DNA from: Pelosinus sp. IPA-1 | GTDB lineage: Bacteria > Bacillota > Negativicutes > DSM-13327 | Assembly: GCF_030269905.1 (NCBI RefSeq) | Contig: NZ_BSVC01000003.1 | Coordinates: forward strand, 310,001-374,000 | Length of the DNA stretch: 64,000 nucleotides | Direction: 5' to 3' | Part shown: piece by piece, positions 18,111-27,585 of the stretch | Layout: each line of letters begins with the position of its first letter | Numbering within the stretch: the stretch's first letter is position 1 | The notes under the pieces: model-generated | The model's database searches: none | What the model saw: the letters and a program-made list of their open reading frames with translations, nothing else | What the model was told of the DNA's origin: nothing | Translations under genes and position numbers: made by a program

Positions 18111-19634
18111 ATGGAAGATGTTATTTTGGAAATGATAAATATTACAAAAACCTTTCCAGGTGTTAAAGCTCTTAATAACGTGAATCTGCAAGTAAAAAAA
18201 GGCGAAATTCATGCATTGGTTGGTGAAAATGGTGCAGGAAAATCAACCTTAATGAAAGTCTTAAGTGGAGTATATCCTCACGGATCTTATACAGGTGAAA
18301 TTCATTATAAGGGGAAACTGTGTGAGTTTAAGGATATTAAAGAAAGTGAAAAATTAGGTATCGTTATTATTCATCAGGAATTAGCTTTAATCCCTTATCT
18401 ATCCATTGAAGAAAATATATTTTTGGGCAATGAACAGGGAAAACGTGGTCTTATTGACTGGCATGCTACTACAATGCGTACGAAAAAACTGCTGGCAACA
18501 GTGGGGCTCAAAGATTTACCAGCTACATTAATTACTAACATAGGGGTTGGCAAGCAACAATTGGTTGAGATTGCAAAAGCCCTATCAAAGGAAGTTGAAT
18601 TGTTAATCCTCGATGAACCTACGGCAGCATTAAATGAAGATGATAGTAATAATCTATTAAATTTATTATTGGAATTTAAAAAGCAGGGAATATCTTCGAT
18701 TATTATTTCACATAAATTGAATGAAATTTCAAGAATTGCTGATTCCATTACCGTGCTGCGTGATGGAGCCACCATTGAAACATTGAATGTAAAAGAAGAT
18801 CATATTACGGAAGATAGAATTATTAAGGGTATGGTAGGACGAGAATTAACAGATCGGTACCCCAAAAGAGATGTAGCCATTGGTGATATTATATTTGAGG
18901 TTAAGAATTGGAATGTATACCACCACCTCCATAGTGAACGTAAAGTTATTAAAAATGTTAACTTTAATGTTAAGCAAGGTGAGGTTGTAGGAATTGCAGG
19001 GCTTATGGGATCCGGGAGAACAGAGCTTGCAATGAGTATTTTTGGCAGATCATATGGACAAAAAATTAGCGGACAGATCTATAAGGATGGTAAAGAGGTA
19101 CATTTGAAAGATGTAAGTCAGGCTATTGACCAAGGTGTTGCGTATGTAACGGAAGATCGCAAGCAATATGGTTTAATATTAAATGATGATATTAAAAAAA
19201 ATATCACGTTGGCTAATTTGAAAAGAATATCGAAGAATTCTATAATTGATGAAAATAAAGAAATCGTAGTGGCGGAAAAAAATCGTCAGCAGATGAATAT
19301 TAAATGCTCAAGTATTTTGCAAAATACTGTAAACCTGAGTGGCGGAAATCAGCAAAAGGTCATTTTAAGCAAATGGATCTTTACAGAACCAGATATTTTA
19401 ATTCTAGATGAACCTACTCGAGGAATCGATGTAGGGGCAAAATTTGAAATTTATAATATCATTAATAATCTAGCTAAAGATGGAAAAGGCATTGTATTGA
19501 TTTCTTCAGAACTTCCTGAGATTCTGGGAATGTGTGATCGAATTTATGTTATGAGTGAAGGAAGCATTACAGGAGAGCTTACAGGAAGAGAAGCATCACA
19601 GGAAAAAATTATGAGATATGTAATGAGTAAATAG
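18111..19634 (+). CDS. gguA: Sugar ABC transporter ATP-binding protein with two ATPase domains, GguA/MmsA family
   Basis: Powers sugar import. The 507 residues hold two tandem ABC domains. The first has Walker [15 protein letters not shown] near residue 39, a degenerate signature ([14 protein letters not shown]) and Walker [12 protein letters not shown]. In the second, the Walker A-like loop is [12 protein letters not shown], which lacks the lysine, as is normal in this family; it also has signature [14 protein letters not shown] and [22 protein letters not shown] precedes the ATG. It lies between the binding protein (103-base gap) and the permease (13-base gap), in one operon. Confidence 0.96.
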   Translation: MEDVILEMINITKTFPGVKALNNVNLQVKKGEIHALVGENGAGKSTLMKVLSGVYPHGSYTGEIHYKGKLCEFKDIKESEKLGIVIIHQELALIPYLSIEENIFLGNEQGKRGLIDWHATTMRTKKLLATVGLKDLPATLITNIGVGKQQLVEIAKALSKEVELLILDEPTAALNEDDSNNLLNLLLEFKKQGISSIIISHKLNEISRIADSITVLRDGATIETLNVKEDHITEDRIIKGMVGRELTDRYPKRDVAIGDIIFEVKNWNVYHHLHSERKVIKNVNFNVKQGEVVGIAGLMGSGRTELAMSIFGRSYGQKISGQIYKDGKEVHLKDVSQAIDQGVAYVTEDRKQYGLILNDDIKKNITLANLKRISKNSIIDENKEIVVAEKNRQQMNIKCSSILQNTVNLSGGNQQKVILSKWIFTEPDILILDEPTRGIDVGAKFEIYNIINNLAKDGKGIVLISSELPEILGMCDRIYVMSEGSITGELTGREASQEKIMRYVMSK

Positions 19635-19647
19635 AGGAGGGATCGTC

Positions 19648-20811
19648 ATGGAAACTCTGAAACAGATGTTTAAAAGTAATATCAGGGAATATGGCATGGT
19701 TATTGCACTAATATCCATCGTTTTGTTTTTTGAAATTGTCAGCAATGGTGTACTTTTACAACCATTAAATGTAACGAACCTAATTCAGCAGAATAGTTAT
19801 ATACTCGTATTGGCGATCGGTATGTTACTGGTTATCGTTGCTTTTCAGATTGATTTATCAGTAGGTTCTGTCGCTGCTTTTGTTGGTGCCATTTCTGCAA
19901 TTTTAATGGTAGATAATCATTTTGGTGTTGTACCTGGAATACTCATTTCCTTACTGATAGGGGGCCTTGCGGGAGCTTTTCAGGGGTATTGGGTTGCCTA
20001 TTTTAAAATTCCAGGATTTATTGTTACATTAGCGGGTATGTTGATTTTTAGAGGTTTGACAATGACTGCTTTAGAGGGGCAATCTAAAGGTCCTTATCCC
20101 GAAGTTTTTCAAAAAATGAGCAACGGGTTTGTACCAGATATATTGGGTGGAACAACTATCCATATTACAACTCTTGTGGTTGGGGTTATTTTAACTTTGA
20201 TATATATATATATTGAATTAGATCATAGAAAAGCCAAACGGGAGTACAATTTTGATGTAATCCCTATGCAGTTTTTAGTTGCTAAATTGGTGTTTGTTGG
20301 CGTGGCAATCAACTGGTTTATGTATTTGCTTGCCTCATATAAAGGCATCCCTAATGTTTTGATATTATTATTTATTCTAATTGTTTTTTACACGTTTATC
20401 ACGACAAAAACAGTTGTAGGGCGTCACATTTATGCTTTAGGCGGTAATGAAAAGGCGGCAAAATTATCTGGTGTAAAAACGAAACGGATTGTGTTTTGGG
20501 TTTTTGTAAATATGGGTGTATTAGCAGCTCTTTCAGGCCTTGTTTTCGCGGCTCGCCTTAATGCGGCAACGCCGAAAGCAGGTACGGGTTTTGAACTAGA
20601 TGCAATTGCTGCATGCTTTATTGGCGGGGCCTCTACTGCTGGCGGTATTGGTGTTGTTATGGGGGCCATTATTGGCGGACTCGTTATGGGGGTTATGAAC
20701 AATGGTATGTCCTTAATTGGTGTTACCATTGATATGCAGCAAACCATTAAAGGCTTAGTACTGCTATTAGCTGTGGCCTTTGATATTTATACAAAATCCA
20801 AACAGTCATAA
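19648..20811 (+). CDS. gguB: Sugar ABC transporter permease, GguB/MmsB family
   Basis: The membrane channel of the sugar importer. The 387 residues have 10 or more hydrophobic segments with family motifs QIDLSVGSVAAFVGAISA, PGFIVTLAGMLIFRGL (near residue 130), and in the C-terminal half GRHIYALGGNEKAAKLSGV and CFIGGASTAGGIGVVMGAIIGG. It is a little longer than RbsC-type permeases, as GguB and XylH-type proteins are. GAGGAGGGAT precedes the ATG at 19648. It is the third gene of the transporter operon and is followed after 134 bases by the ROK repressor gene. Confidence 0.96.
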   Translation: METLKQMFKSNIREYGMVIALISIVLFFEIVSNGVLLQPLNVTNLIQQNSYILVLAIGMLLVIVAFQIDLSVGSVAAFVGAISAILMVDNHFGVVPGILISLLIGGLAGAFQGYWVAYFKIPGFIVTLAGMLIFRGLTMTALEGQSKGPYPEVFQKMSNGFVPDILGGTTIHITTLVVGVILTLIYIYIELDHRKAKREYNFDVIPMQFLVAKLVFVGVAINWFMYLLASYKGIPNVLILLFILIVFYTFITTKTVVGRHIYALGGNEKAAKLSGVKTKRIVFWVFVNMGVLAALSGLVFAARLNAATPKAGTGFELDAIAACFIGGASTAGGIGVVMGAIIGGLVMGVMNNGMSLIGVTIDMQQTIKGLVLLLAVAFDIYTKSKQS

Positions 20812-20945
20812 GGATTATCATGCATTGGCTTTTAATATTATATAAGGTTAAAAAAATTCTTTTATGCAGTCTATAAATTTAGCAGAGAATTTGTTCAATG
20901 GTTCTTCTTTATCCGAAATATTGAAAGCAAGAATGTAGGTGTTTT

Positions 20946-22145
20946 ATGGAAGGTGTAAATACGATTAATTCAAAAGCAGTCGGAGGATTAAATGAGTCGC
21001 TAATCGTTAATACGATTCGCAGGCGTGGACCAATATCTCGTGTCGATATTGCGAAATTGACGGGTTTAACAGCTCCAACTGTAACAAATATATCAGGTAA
21101 ACTCATTGAACATGGGCTCATTCATGAGTATAAGGTTGGGGAATATAGCGGCGGCAGGCGCCCAGTGCTTCTTAAGGTTAATTCTGAAATAGCGAACATG
21201 ATTATTGTGGATATTCGATCTAAGGAAATGATTGGCTATTTGATTAATGGCGGATTAGAGATTAAAGAACAGACGTGCCATGACATTCAACATTTGAAAG
21301 AAGAAAAGATATTAGCCTTACTAGAGAATACGATAGAACAATGTTATTCTTCTGAAAATGGTAAATTGGCTTTAGCTATTGGTATTATTGTGCGAGGACC
21401 TGTTATATCCAGCGAGGGGCTTTCCTTGTTTTCCCCTAGTGCTGGTTGGCACAATGTACCACTAAAATATCTTGTGGAAAAGAAGTTTCAGCTTCCCGTT
21501 TTTGTCGAGAATGATATGCGAGCTATGGCTCTGGGAGCCTATCATTACGGTCCCTACCGAGATATTAAAAATGCGGTATTTTTAGGGGTCGGGGGTGGAA
21601 TTGGCTCTGGAATTATTTTAAATGGTGAGTTATATCGAGGCTTAGGGGATAGTGCAGGCGAAATTGGTCATACGGTTATAGATGCTAACGGTCCCTTATG
21701 TAGTTGTGGCAACCGGGGCTGCTTGGAAGCCATGGCCTCAGAGTCGGCTTTAGTAAATATTATGGCTAAGTCAATTAGGGAAGGTGAAAAGTCTTTAGTA
21801 TCAGAGATGGTAAAAGGCGATATGGATGTCATTAGGACTAAGCATATTTACGCCGCTGCTGAGGAGGGTGATCTCCTTGCGATAAAGACGCTTCAGCATA
21901 TTGCTCAATATATTGGTATGGGCGTGGCCAATATTATTAATATTTTTAATCCACAGTTGGTACTCATTGGTGGAGGCATTGTTAAAGGACGAGGATTTAT
22001 GGAAGAGACAATGATGCAAGTCATAAAAGAACGGGCTTTGGCAAGTTGTTATTCCCTAACCCGTATTGAGTTTTCTTCTGAAGGCAGGCAAGATGCTCTG
22101 AAGGGAATTGTTGATGTGGTAATGGAAGGAATCTTTCTACGATAA
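20946..22145 (+). CDS. ROK-family transcriptional repressor (XylR/NagC type)
   Basis: Probable sugar-responsive repressor of the arabinose regulon. The 399 residues start with a winged helix-turn-helix at about 15-75 (RRRGPISRVDIAKLTGLTAPTVTNISGKLI). A ROK sugar-kinase-like domain follows, with GVGGGIGSGIILNGELYRG, the Zn-binding CSCGNRGCLEA near residue 255, and FNPQLVLIGGGIV. It lies directly after the transporter genes and ends at a strong terminator. No copy of the shared palindrome is seen just ahead of this gene, so it may be expressed by read-through from the transporter promoter. That it binds the three palindromes, and that arabinose or a derivative is its effector, is inference from position. 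Confidence 0.93.
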   Translation: MEGVNTINSKAVGGLNESLIVNTIRRRGPISRVDIAKLTGLTAPTVTNISGKLIEHGLIHEYKVGEYSGGRRPVLLKVNSEIANMIIVDIRSKEMIGYLINGGLEIKEQTCHDIQHLKEEKILALLENTIEQCYSSENGKLALAIGIIVRGPVISSEGLSLFSPSAGWHNVPLKYLVEKKFQLPVFVENDMRAMALGAYHYGPYRDIKNAVFLGVGGGIGSGIILNGELYRGLGDSAGEIGHTVIDANGPLCSCGNRGCLEAMASESALVNIMAKSIREGEKSLVSEMVKGDMDVIRTKHIYAAAEEGDLLAIKTLQHIAQYIGMGVANIINIFNPQLVLIGGGIVKGRGFMEETMMQVIKERALASCYSLTRIEFSSEGRQDALKGIVDVVMEGIFLR

Positions 22146-22208
22146 TATGACGAAAGTAGAAGATACTAGGACGCAGTGCTAATCATTTGCTTAAGGTAAT
22201 AGATAATT

Positions 22209-22243
22209 AAAATCCTTCTAGCGTGTTGCTAGAAGGATTTTTT
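22209..22243 (+). terminator. Intrinsic terminator ending the arabinose region
   Basis: A perfect 14-bp stem (22209-22222 with 22228-22241) and a 5-nt loop, ending in six T's. Confidence 0.92.
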
Positions 22244-22311
22244 GACGTATAGTGGATGTATTGGTAAACTAAGGGGAGGGATAAGCATTGTAACATCAGG
22301 AGGTGAGCATT

Positions 22312-23307
22312 ATGTATCTCAATCGCTTAAAATTATCACTTATTTTTTTTATTGGTATTTTAATAACCGGTATTATTGGTTTTATGGTATTGGAAGATCT
22401 ATCGATTTATGATGCGACTTATTTTGCTGTGGTCACGATTACGACGGTGGGGTATGGCGATATTGTGCCGAAAACACCAGCTGGCCGCCTGTTTACTTGT
22501 CTGTTTGTTGTTATTGGGGTAGGGATGGCTTATTATACGTTTACGTTGGTGATCAGTATGTCGATAGAAGGACGGTTAAAAGATTTTTTTGGGAGGAAGG
22601 GTATGGATAGGCGTATTGCAAATTTGAATAACCACATTATTGTCTGTGGTGCTGGTAAGGTAGGGGGAAATGTAATTCAGCGTTTGCAAGATGAAGGTGA
22701 AGCTTTTGTAGTCATTGAAAAGGATTTACCACTCTATGAAAAGTTGTGTGATCAAAAGGTGTTAACCATCCATGGAGATTCAACTCTTGATGAAGTATTA
22801 CTAGCAGCTGGCGTCAAAAGAGCCAAGGGTTTGATTACCGCTTTGTCTCATGATGCGGATAACGTATATGTTACCCTCACTGGAAAAAGCCTCAATCCCG
22901 AGATGACGATTGTGGCAAGAGCCGATCGGGCAGAAGCGGAGGAAAAGCTGCGCCGGGCTGGGGCTACTACAGTTATTTTCCCATCGGTAATGGGCGGGCG
23001 GCAGATGGTATCGGCTATGATTAAGCCGGTCATTATGGATTTTGTGGAAAATTTGTTTTACAATCAAGATTTACATATGGATATTGCCGAGGTTACGGTA
23101 CATCCAGCATCTCAATTAGTGGGAAAAAACTTCATTGAAAATGATATTAAAGGGCGATTTGATTCGATTGTAGTGGCCATCAAACGTGGCAATAAGTTGA
23201 TTACCAATCCTCCGGGCACGCAAGTCATAAGTGCAGGTGATATCATGATTGTTCTTGGTCAGAGGACAACTTTAAGTAAATTGAATGAGTTGGCATCAGC
23301 GGAATAG
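22312..23307 (+). CDS. Potassium channel protein with RCK (TrkA-N) domain
   Basis: A single-subunit ligand-gated K+ channel of the MthK/Kch type. The 331 residues start with helix 1 (about 9-28), the pore helix and selectivity filter TITTVGYGD near residue 45, and helix 2 (about 62-85). The RCK domain follows, with Rossmann motif IIVCGAGKVGGNVIQRL near 115, ligand-binding Asp/Glu positions after each strand, and a TrkA-C domain from about 250. ATG 22312 is preferred because AGGAGGTGA lies six bases upstream; GTG 22303 overlaps that site. The gene stands alone and converges on the acyltransferase gene with a gap of four bases and no clear terminator. Confidence 0.93.
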   Translation: MYLNRLKLSLIFFIGILITGIIGFMVLEDLSIYDATYFAVVTITTVGYGDIVPKTPAGRLFTCLFVVIGVGMAYYTFTLVISMSIEGRLKDFFGRKGMDRRIANLNNHIIVCGAGKVGGNVIQRLQDEGEAFVVIEKDLPLYEKLCDQKVLTIHGDSTLDEVLLAAGVKRAKGLITALSHDADNVYVTLTGKSLNPEMTIVARADRAEAEEKLRRAGATTVIFPSVMGGRQMVSAMIKPVIMDFVENLFYNQDLHMDIAEVTVHPASQLVGKNFIENDIKGRFDSIVVAIKRGNKLITNPPGTQVISAGDIMIVLGQRTTLSKLNELASAE

Positions 23308-23311
23308 AGGG

Positions 23312-24466
23312 CTATAGGGGGATGTGGGGATTGGTTCTTTCGCCTTGCTTTTTAAAAGGTAAAATAGGTCGAATTATATATTCAGCGATTAAGAAGCATA
23401 AAATAAGAGTAGTAATCGACACGCCGATATATTTTATCCATATATTAATTTCTAATTTTTGTACAATGCATCCAATCGGAATCACTACGCATTGGTGAAT
23501 GAAATAAATAATATAAGAATTAGCAGAGAGCCTACGCCATAAGTAGGCATTACTATCAAAGAAACGTTGGAATAAGGCAATTAATGCAAAGGTAGCGGTT
23601 AGAGTAAAGGTGGCATGGGTAATTGCATGACCCGCTTTAAATACTGTAGGTACATCAGGCATAAGGGTGAATAGTACCCGGTAAGCTAGAAAAACAAATA
23701 ACATAATGATTGCCGAACTGCCCCATGTAAATAATCCCGGGTTATAACCCTGGTGGGTAAACCATGAGTGCTTCCAAGCATAAACTCCTAGTCCAAAATA
23801 ACAAAGGTGTAAAATAAATCGTACTGGCTGAACCATAAATATAAATTTCACATTCACCCAAGCGTCATTCCAGAAAAATAAATTACCAATAAAAAAGGCT
23901 GCTGTAGTAAGCAATGCAAAAGCCGGGAAAAACCATATCGAAGGAACGCTTATGTTGGTCGACTTTTTAAAGTAGCCGGGATTGAATGAATAGGCAATTG
24001 TAAGTAATAAAAAGAATAGGGCCAAGATTCCTAGGAACCAATAATGAGCCTGTTGGTAAAACGGCCCCCAAAAATCATTTCTCCAGAAGGAGAAAAAATT
24101 GGGTGGTGTATCCGTGCGACTGAGAAAGGAACTATATGAGATAAAGGGGGCAATGAATAGTACGCCTCCAATCCACGGCAGAACAATGTATTTAAATTTA
24201 TCTTGAAAAAACGTAGTTAGCCCTTTCTTGACTAACACCATAGGAGCAAAATAACCAGCGATCATAAACATGATGGGCATAATATATACATCTGTTTCTA
24301 ATACGAAAAGATCAAAGAATTTATGTTTTTGTATGTCATTGACAGTCCACCATTTAAGATCCCAAGTGGTATACCCCATAGCAATATGAAACACAACCAT
24401 TAAAAGAATTATAAAAGCTTTTAGATTATCAAAAAAATACACTCGTTCTTTGTTCACGGTTTGCAT
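23312..24466 (-). CDS. Membrane acyltransferase, acyltransferase-3 family
   Basis: Multi-pass inner-membrane protein that would move acyl groups onto a surface carbohydrate or similar acceptor. The 384 residues have about ten hydrophobic segments. The family hallmark is present at the N-terminus: RVYFFDNLKAFIILLMVVFH, with the catalytic-type His at residue 22, and an Arg/Asp pair in the loop near FLSRTDTPPNFFSFWRNDFWG. It also resembles OpgC/MdoC-like proteins. Acceptor and donor cannot be read from the sequence. A GGAGG lies about eight bases before the ATG on the - strand. It is monocistronic. The interval 24467-24615 before it shows no gene. Confidence 0.85.
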   Translation of the reverse strand: MQTVNKERVYFFDNLKAFIILLMVVFHIAMGYTTWDLKWWTVNDIQKHKFFDLFVLETDVYIMPIMFMIAGYFAPMVLVKKGLTTFFQDKFKYIVLPWIGGVLFIAPFISYSSFLSRTDTPPNFFSFWRNDFWGPFYQQAHYWFLGILALFFLLLTIAYSFNPGYFKKSTNISVPSIWFFPAFALLTTAAFFIGNLFFWNDAWVNVKFIFMVQPVRFILHLCYFGLGVYAWKHSWFTHQGYNPGLFTWGSSAIIMLFVFLAYRVLFTLMPDVPTVFKAGHAITHATFTLTATFALIALFQRFFDSNAYLWRRLSANSYIIYFIHQCVVIPIGCIVQKLEINIWIKYIGVSITTLILCFLIAEYIIRPILPFKKQGERTNPHIPL

Positions 24467-24615
24467 GTTGATTTATCCTCCTCTAATCATGATTTTACCT
24501 TTATTATTCAGCATGTAGCGGCATAACCCTTTTTTTTCCATATTAAAAATTAATCAAATTCAATACAATTTTCGCTAAGAGAACTGTTTCTTTGAAGTAT
24601 TTTTGAACTAAAAAA

Positions 24616-24654
24616 AATAGGATATAAACGAAACGTTTTCGTTTATATCCTATT
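24616..24654 (-). terminator. Intrinsic terminator of the aldo/keto reductase gene
   Basis: A perfect 18-bp stem (24616-24633 with 24637-24654) and a 3-nt loop; on the - strand a T-run follows. It starts seven bases after the reductase stop. Confidence 0.92.
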
Positions 24655-24660
24655 CTCATA

Positions 24661-25503
24661 TTAAAAGTTAAAATTATCTGGATCGGAACCAACACGCTGA
24701 TTCTGGTTTAAAGAATCAATTTGCTCCATATCTTCTTTCGTAAGCTCGAAATCAAACACATTGGAGTTTTCAATAATACGATGCTCTTTTATTGATTTTG
24801 GAATGGTTACGACACCATTTTGTAAATCCCACCGTATAATAACTTGAGCGATTGATTTACTATATTTATTAGCAATCTCTTGCAACGTAGGGTTATCCAG
24901 TAACTTACCTTGCATTAAGGGGGACCAGGCTTCAAACTGAATACCTTGCTCTTTACAAAAGGTCCGCAGCTCTTTTTGTATTAGACGTGGATGGAATTCC
25001 ACTTGATTGATCATTGGTTTGATCTTAGCGTCTTGAAACAAATCTTCAAGATGATGAACGTGGAAATTACTTACCCCAATGGCACGAACCTTTGCCTCGT
25101 TATAAATGGTCTCCAAAGCTCTCCATGTTTCTTTATATTTTCCTTTTACAGGCCAGTGAATCAGATATAAGTCGAGATAATCTAGATCGAGCCTTTTTAA
25201 ACTTGCTGTATAGGCTTCTAATGTAGACTCATATCCTTGATCTGCATTCCAAACTTTTGAGGTTACGAACAAATCTTCTCTAGAAATACCAGCTTGCTTT
25301 AGGCCTTCTTTGATACCTTGCCCTACGCCTTCTTCATTGCCATAGATGGCGGCTGTATCAATACTGCGATAACCAGAAGTAATAGCATTTCTTACAGCAT
25401 CTACGACTTCCATGCCTTCTTTCACTTTAAATACCCCTAAACCAAGCCAAGGGATTTTTACTCCATTCGTCAAGGTTACTGTATCTTGCAGGTTTTTTGC
25501 CAT
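24661..25503 (-). CDS. Aldo/keto reductase (AKR5-like, 2,5-diketo-D-gluconate reductase type)
   Basis: A cytoplasmic NAD(P)H-dependent reductase of aldehydes and ketones. Its 280 residues form the expected barrel. The catalytic tetrad is visible: Asp and Tyr in DTAAIYGNE (about residues 49-54), Lys in TSKVWN (about 80), His in LIHWP (about 113). The cofactor site is seen in IGVSNFHVHHL, and PKSIKEHRIIENSNVFDFEL near the C-terminus contacts the adenine part of NADPH. The gene lies divergently from the TetR gene, with about 320 bases between. A GGGAGG precedes the ATG. The substrate cannot be assigned; a detoxification role is common for this group. Confidence 0.95.
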   Translation of the reverse strand: MAKNLQDTVTLTNGVKIPWLGLGVFKVKEGMEVVDAVRNAITSGYRSIDTAAIYGNEEGVGQGIKEGLKQAGISREDLFVTSKVWNADQGYESTLEAYTASLKRLDLDYLDLYLIHWPVKGKYKETWRALETIYNEAKVRAIGVSNFHVHHLEDLFQDAKIKPMINQVEFHPRLIQKELRTFCKEQGIQFEAWSPLMQGKLLDNPTLQEIANKYSKSIAQVIIRWDLQNGVVTIPKSIKEHRIIENSNVFDFELTKEDMEQIDSLNQNQRVGSDPDNFNF

Positions 25504-25732
25504 AATAGATGACCTCCCATTTTTATTAATGAACCGTTTATTCTTCTAGACCATATTTTAGATTGGCCTAGGAGCGCACTACCGATTTCTTTCATTGGTA
25601 TTTCCATATATTGAGTATATAGTTTATTTCTAAATGCCACAAGTAGGCACTTTTAAGTAAGAAGGATTTTATATTACCTATCAAATACCAGGAGGAAGAT
25701 TATTGTTTTTTTATACTAGGATTGCTTTTTGG

Positions 25733-25755
25733 AAACTAAAATACTATAATAGTTT
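25733..25755. promoter_or_regulatory. Candidate TetR operator ahead of the tetR-type gene
   Basis: The arms AAACT (25733-25737) and AGTTT (25751-25755) are separated by 13 bases. The same AAACT-N13-AGTTT arrangement, with an AATAC in the spacer and AATAGTTTAT on the right, occurs at 26456-26490 ahead of the efflux genes. The rest of 25504-25822 shows no gene. Confidence 0.55.
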
Positions 25756-25822
25756 ATGAGTAGGGCAATTGATGGAAATTCCCCATGCTACGTTAGATAT
25801 AAATATATAGTAGGTGAACAAC

Positions 25823-26404
25823 ATGGACGATATCAAAAACAATATTCTTGATAAGGCCAAGGAACGATTGGACCGTTTTGGTTTTAAGAAAACAACGATG
25901 GATGAAATCAGTAAAGATTGTAGAATTTCGAAAAAAACAATCTATGAACATTTTAAAGATAAGGAGGATATGTTTACTTGCTTATTAACCAGAGAATGTC
26001 ATAAGACAATAGATATGATGTTATCCCAGGTAGCTGAAATTGCTGACCCATTAGAGCGGCTAATTCAATTAGTCAGGATCGCAATAGCTTATTTCAATGA
26101 AGATAACTTTGTAACCAGACTATTAAAGGATGATGAGGAGCTATTCTCGGCTTTTTTGAGCAGAAAATATCATGCCCTTATTGATCAAGAGATTATCTCT
26201 AGTATTGCGGCCATTATTAACGAGGGAAAACAGCAGGGAATTTTTCGGGATGTAGATGAAAATGTAGTAGCATATGCCGGATTTAAGTTATTTCAGTCCT
26301 TTAGTATTATGCGAACCGGTCAATTTCTGAGTGATCCAGATAAACAAGAATACTATACGGATGTATTGGTTGATTTTCTCGCTCATGCCCTGGTGAAGAA
26401 ATAG
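25823..26404 (+). CDS. TetR/AcrR-family transcriptional regulator
   Basis: A probable repressor of the adjacent RND pump and of itself. The 193 residues have an N-terminal helix-turn-helix at about 8-55: ILDKAKERLDRFGFKKTTMD, then ISKDCRISKKTIYEHFKDKEDMF. The C-terminal ligand domain is all-helical and not diagnostic. I place the start at ATG 25823, with AGGTG six bases upstream; GTG 25814 is possible. The gene is followed after 113 bases by the membrane fusion protein gene on the same strand. A matching dyad lies ahead of both genes. The inducer is unknown. Confidence 0.93.
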   Translation: MDDIKNNILDKAKERLDRFGFKKTTMDEISKDCRISKKTIYEHFKDKEDMFTCLLTRECHKTIDMMLSQVAEIADPLERLIQLVRIAIAYFNEDNFVTRLLKDDEELFSAFLSRKYHALIDQEIISSIAAIINEGKQQGIFRDVDENVVAYAGFKLFQSFSIMRTGQFLSDPDKQEYYTDVLVDFLAHALVKK

Positions 26405-26455
26405 CTGCTGTCCTATAAAATATGTGACTGTTAGATCAAATTGTTTTTCTTTGCT

Positions 26456-26490
26456 CCTAATAAACTGTAATACCAAAATAGTTTATTAGG
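26456..26490. promoter_or_regulatory. Candidate TetR operator ahead of the RND efflux operon
   Basis: A perfect inverted repeat has arms CCTAATAAACT (26456-26466) and AGTTTATTAGG (26480-26490) and a 13-base spacer. It matches the shorter dyad ahead of the regulator gene and sits about 28 bases before the start of the efflux operon. Confidence 0.7.
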
Positions 26491-26517
26491 TATATATTAT
26501 GATAGGGAGGAATCCAT

Positions 26518-27585
26518 GTGAAGAAAGGTATTATTCGCCTTAGCGTTATTTTGGGCCTACTTGTATCCTTAGTATTATCCGGTTGTTCAAGGACAGCCAC
26601 AACAAAGGAAGACGTACCTCTTGTGCGCTCTGAAAGTGTAAAGATAAATAGTTCTGCGCAAAATGCAAACTATCCTGGTGAAGTACGTGGACGCTATGAG
26701 ACTCAGTTGGCGTTTCAAGTTAGTGGCAAAATTATAAAAAGGAATGTTGATCTTGGCAGTCGTGTCAATGCAGGAGATGTACTGATGGAAATCGACGCAA
26801 AGGATATTGCACAAACAGTCAATATTTCTTCAGCCAAAGTTTCTTCAGATGCGTCTCAATTGCAGTTAGCAGGGGCTAATTTGGAACGATATCGTACTTT
26901 ATTTGAACAAGGGGCGATTAGTCGGGCCCAATTGGATCAATATCAAAGCACCTATGAAGTCGCCCAGGCAGCTGTGCGCCAATCCTCCGCCCAATATACC
27001 CAAGGCACTAATCAACTTGGCTACAGCACATTAGTTGCCGATAGCGGCGGTATTATCTCCAGCATTAATGCGGAAGCCGGACAGGTAGTGAGCGCTGGGC
27101 AGGCGGTAATTACCCTTGTAAAAGAGGGAGAACGAGAAATTGAAATTAGTGTTCCTGAAAATCGTGTTGATGAAATTCGTAAAGCGAAAGAAATTCAGGT
27201 TACTTTTTGGGCATTACAGAATGTAGCAGCGCAAGGGCAAGTTAGAGAAATTTCCCCAATCGCTGATAAAGTATCTCGGACTTATAAAGTACGTATTAGC
27301 TTACTCAATCCGCCTCCTGGCATCAATTTAGGTATGACTGCCAATGTTAACATTGCTGGCAGCATTGGTCAGCAAGGCACTTATATTCCTCTTTCTGCTG
27401 TTATTCAGACAGGGGATACGCCTAATGTTTGGGTCATTACCAATGAGACAGTAACATTGCGCCCTATCAAAGTAGGGGCTTTTGGTGATAACAAGGTTCA
27501 AGTATTAGAAGGCCTTCAAGATGGGGATGTCATTGTTACCGCAGGGGTGCAAAAACTACATGATGGACAGAAGGTGCGTATATGA
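26518..27585 (+). CDS. RND efflux membrane fusion lipoprotein (AcrA/MexA family)
   Basis: The periplasmic adaptor that joins the RND pump to an outer-membrane channel. The 355 residues begin with a signal peptide and lipobox VLSGCS (Cys at about 23). A barrel-sandwich (lipoyl) half FQVSGKIIKRNVDLGSRVNAGDVLMEID follows, then a helical hairpin at about 95-165, the second lipoyl half near SGGIISSINAEAGQVV, a beta-barrel domain, and a membrane-proximal end (GLQDGDVIVTAGVQKL). The start is GTG 26518, with AGGGAGG seven bases upstream. The stop overlaps the pump gene by four bases (ATGA). No TolC-type gene is in the operon. Confidence 0.94.
   Translation: MKKGIIRLSVILGLLVSLVLSGCSRTATTKEDVPLVRSESVKINSSAQNANYPGEVRGRYETQLAFQVSGKIIKRNVDLGSRVNAGDVLMEIDAKDIAQTVNISSAKVSSDASQLQLAGANLERYRTLFEQGAISRAQLDQYQSTYEVAQAAVRQSSAQYTQGTNQLGYSTLVADSGGIISSINAEAGQVVSAGQAVITLVKEGEREIEISVPENRVDEIRKAKEIQVTFWALQNVAAQGQVREISPIADKVSRTYKVRISLLNPPPGINLGMTANVNIAGSIGQQGTYIPLSAVIQTGDTPNVWVITNETVTLRPIKVGAFGDNKVQVLEGLQDGDVIVTAGVQKLHDGQKVRI

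Noticed and set aside
25560-25640. Third TetR operator near the aldo/keto reductase start
   Set aside because: ATAGTTTATT occurs, but no AAACT half-site lies 13 bases away, so the dyad is missing.
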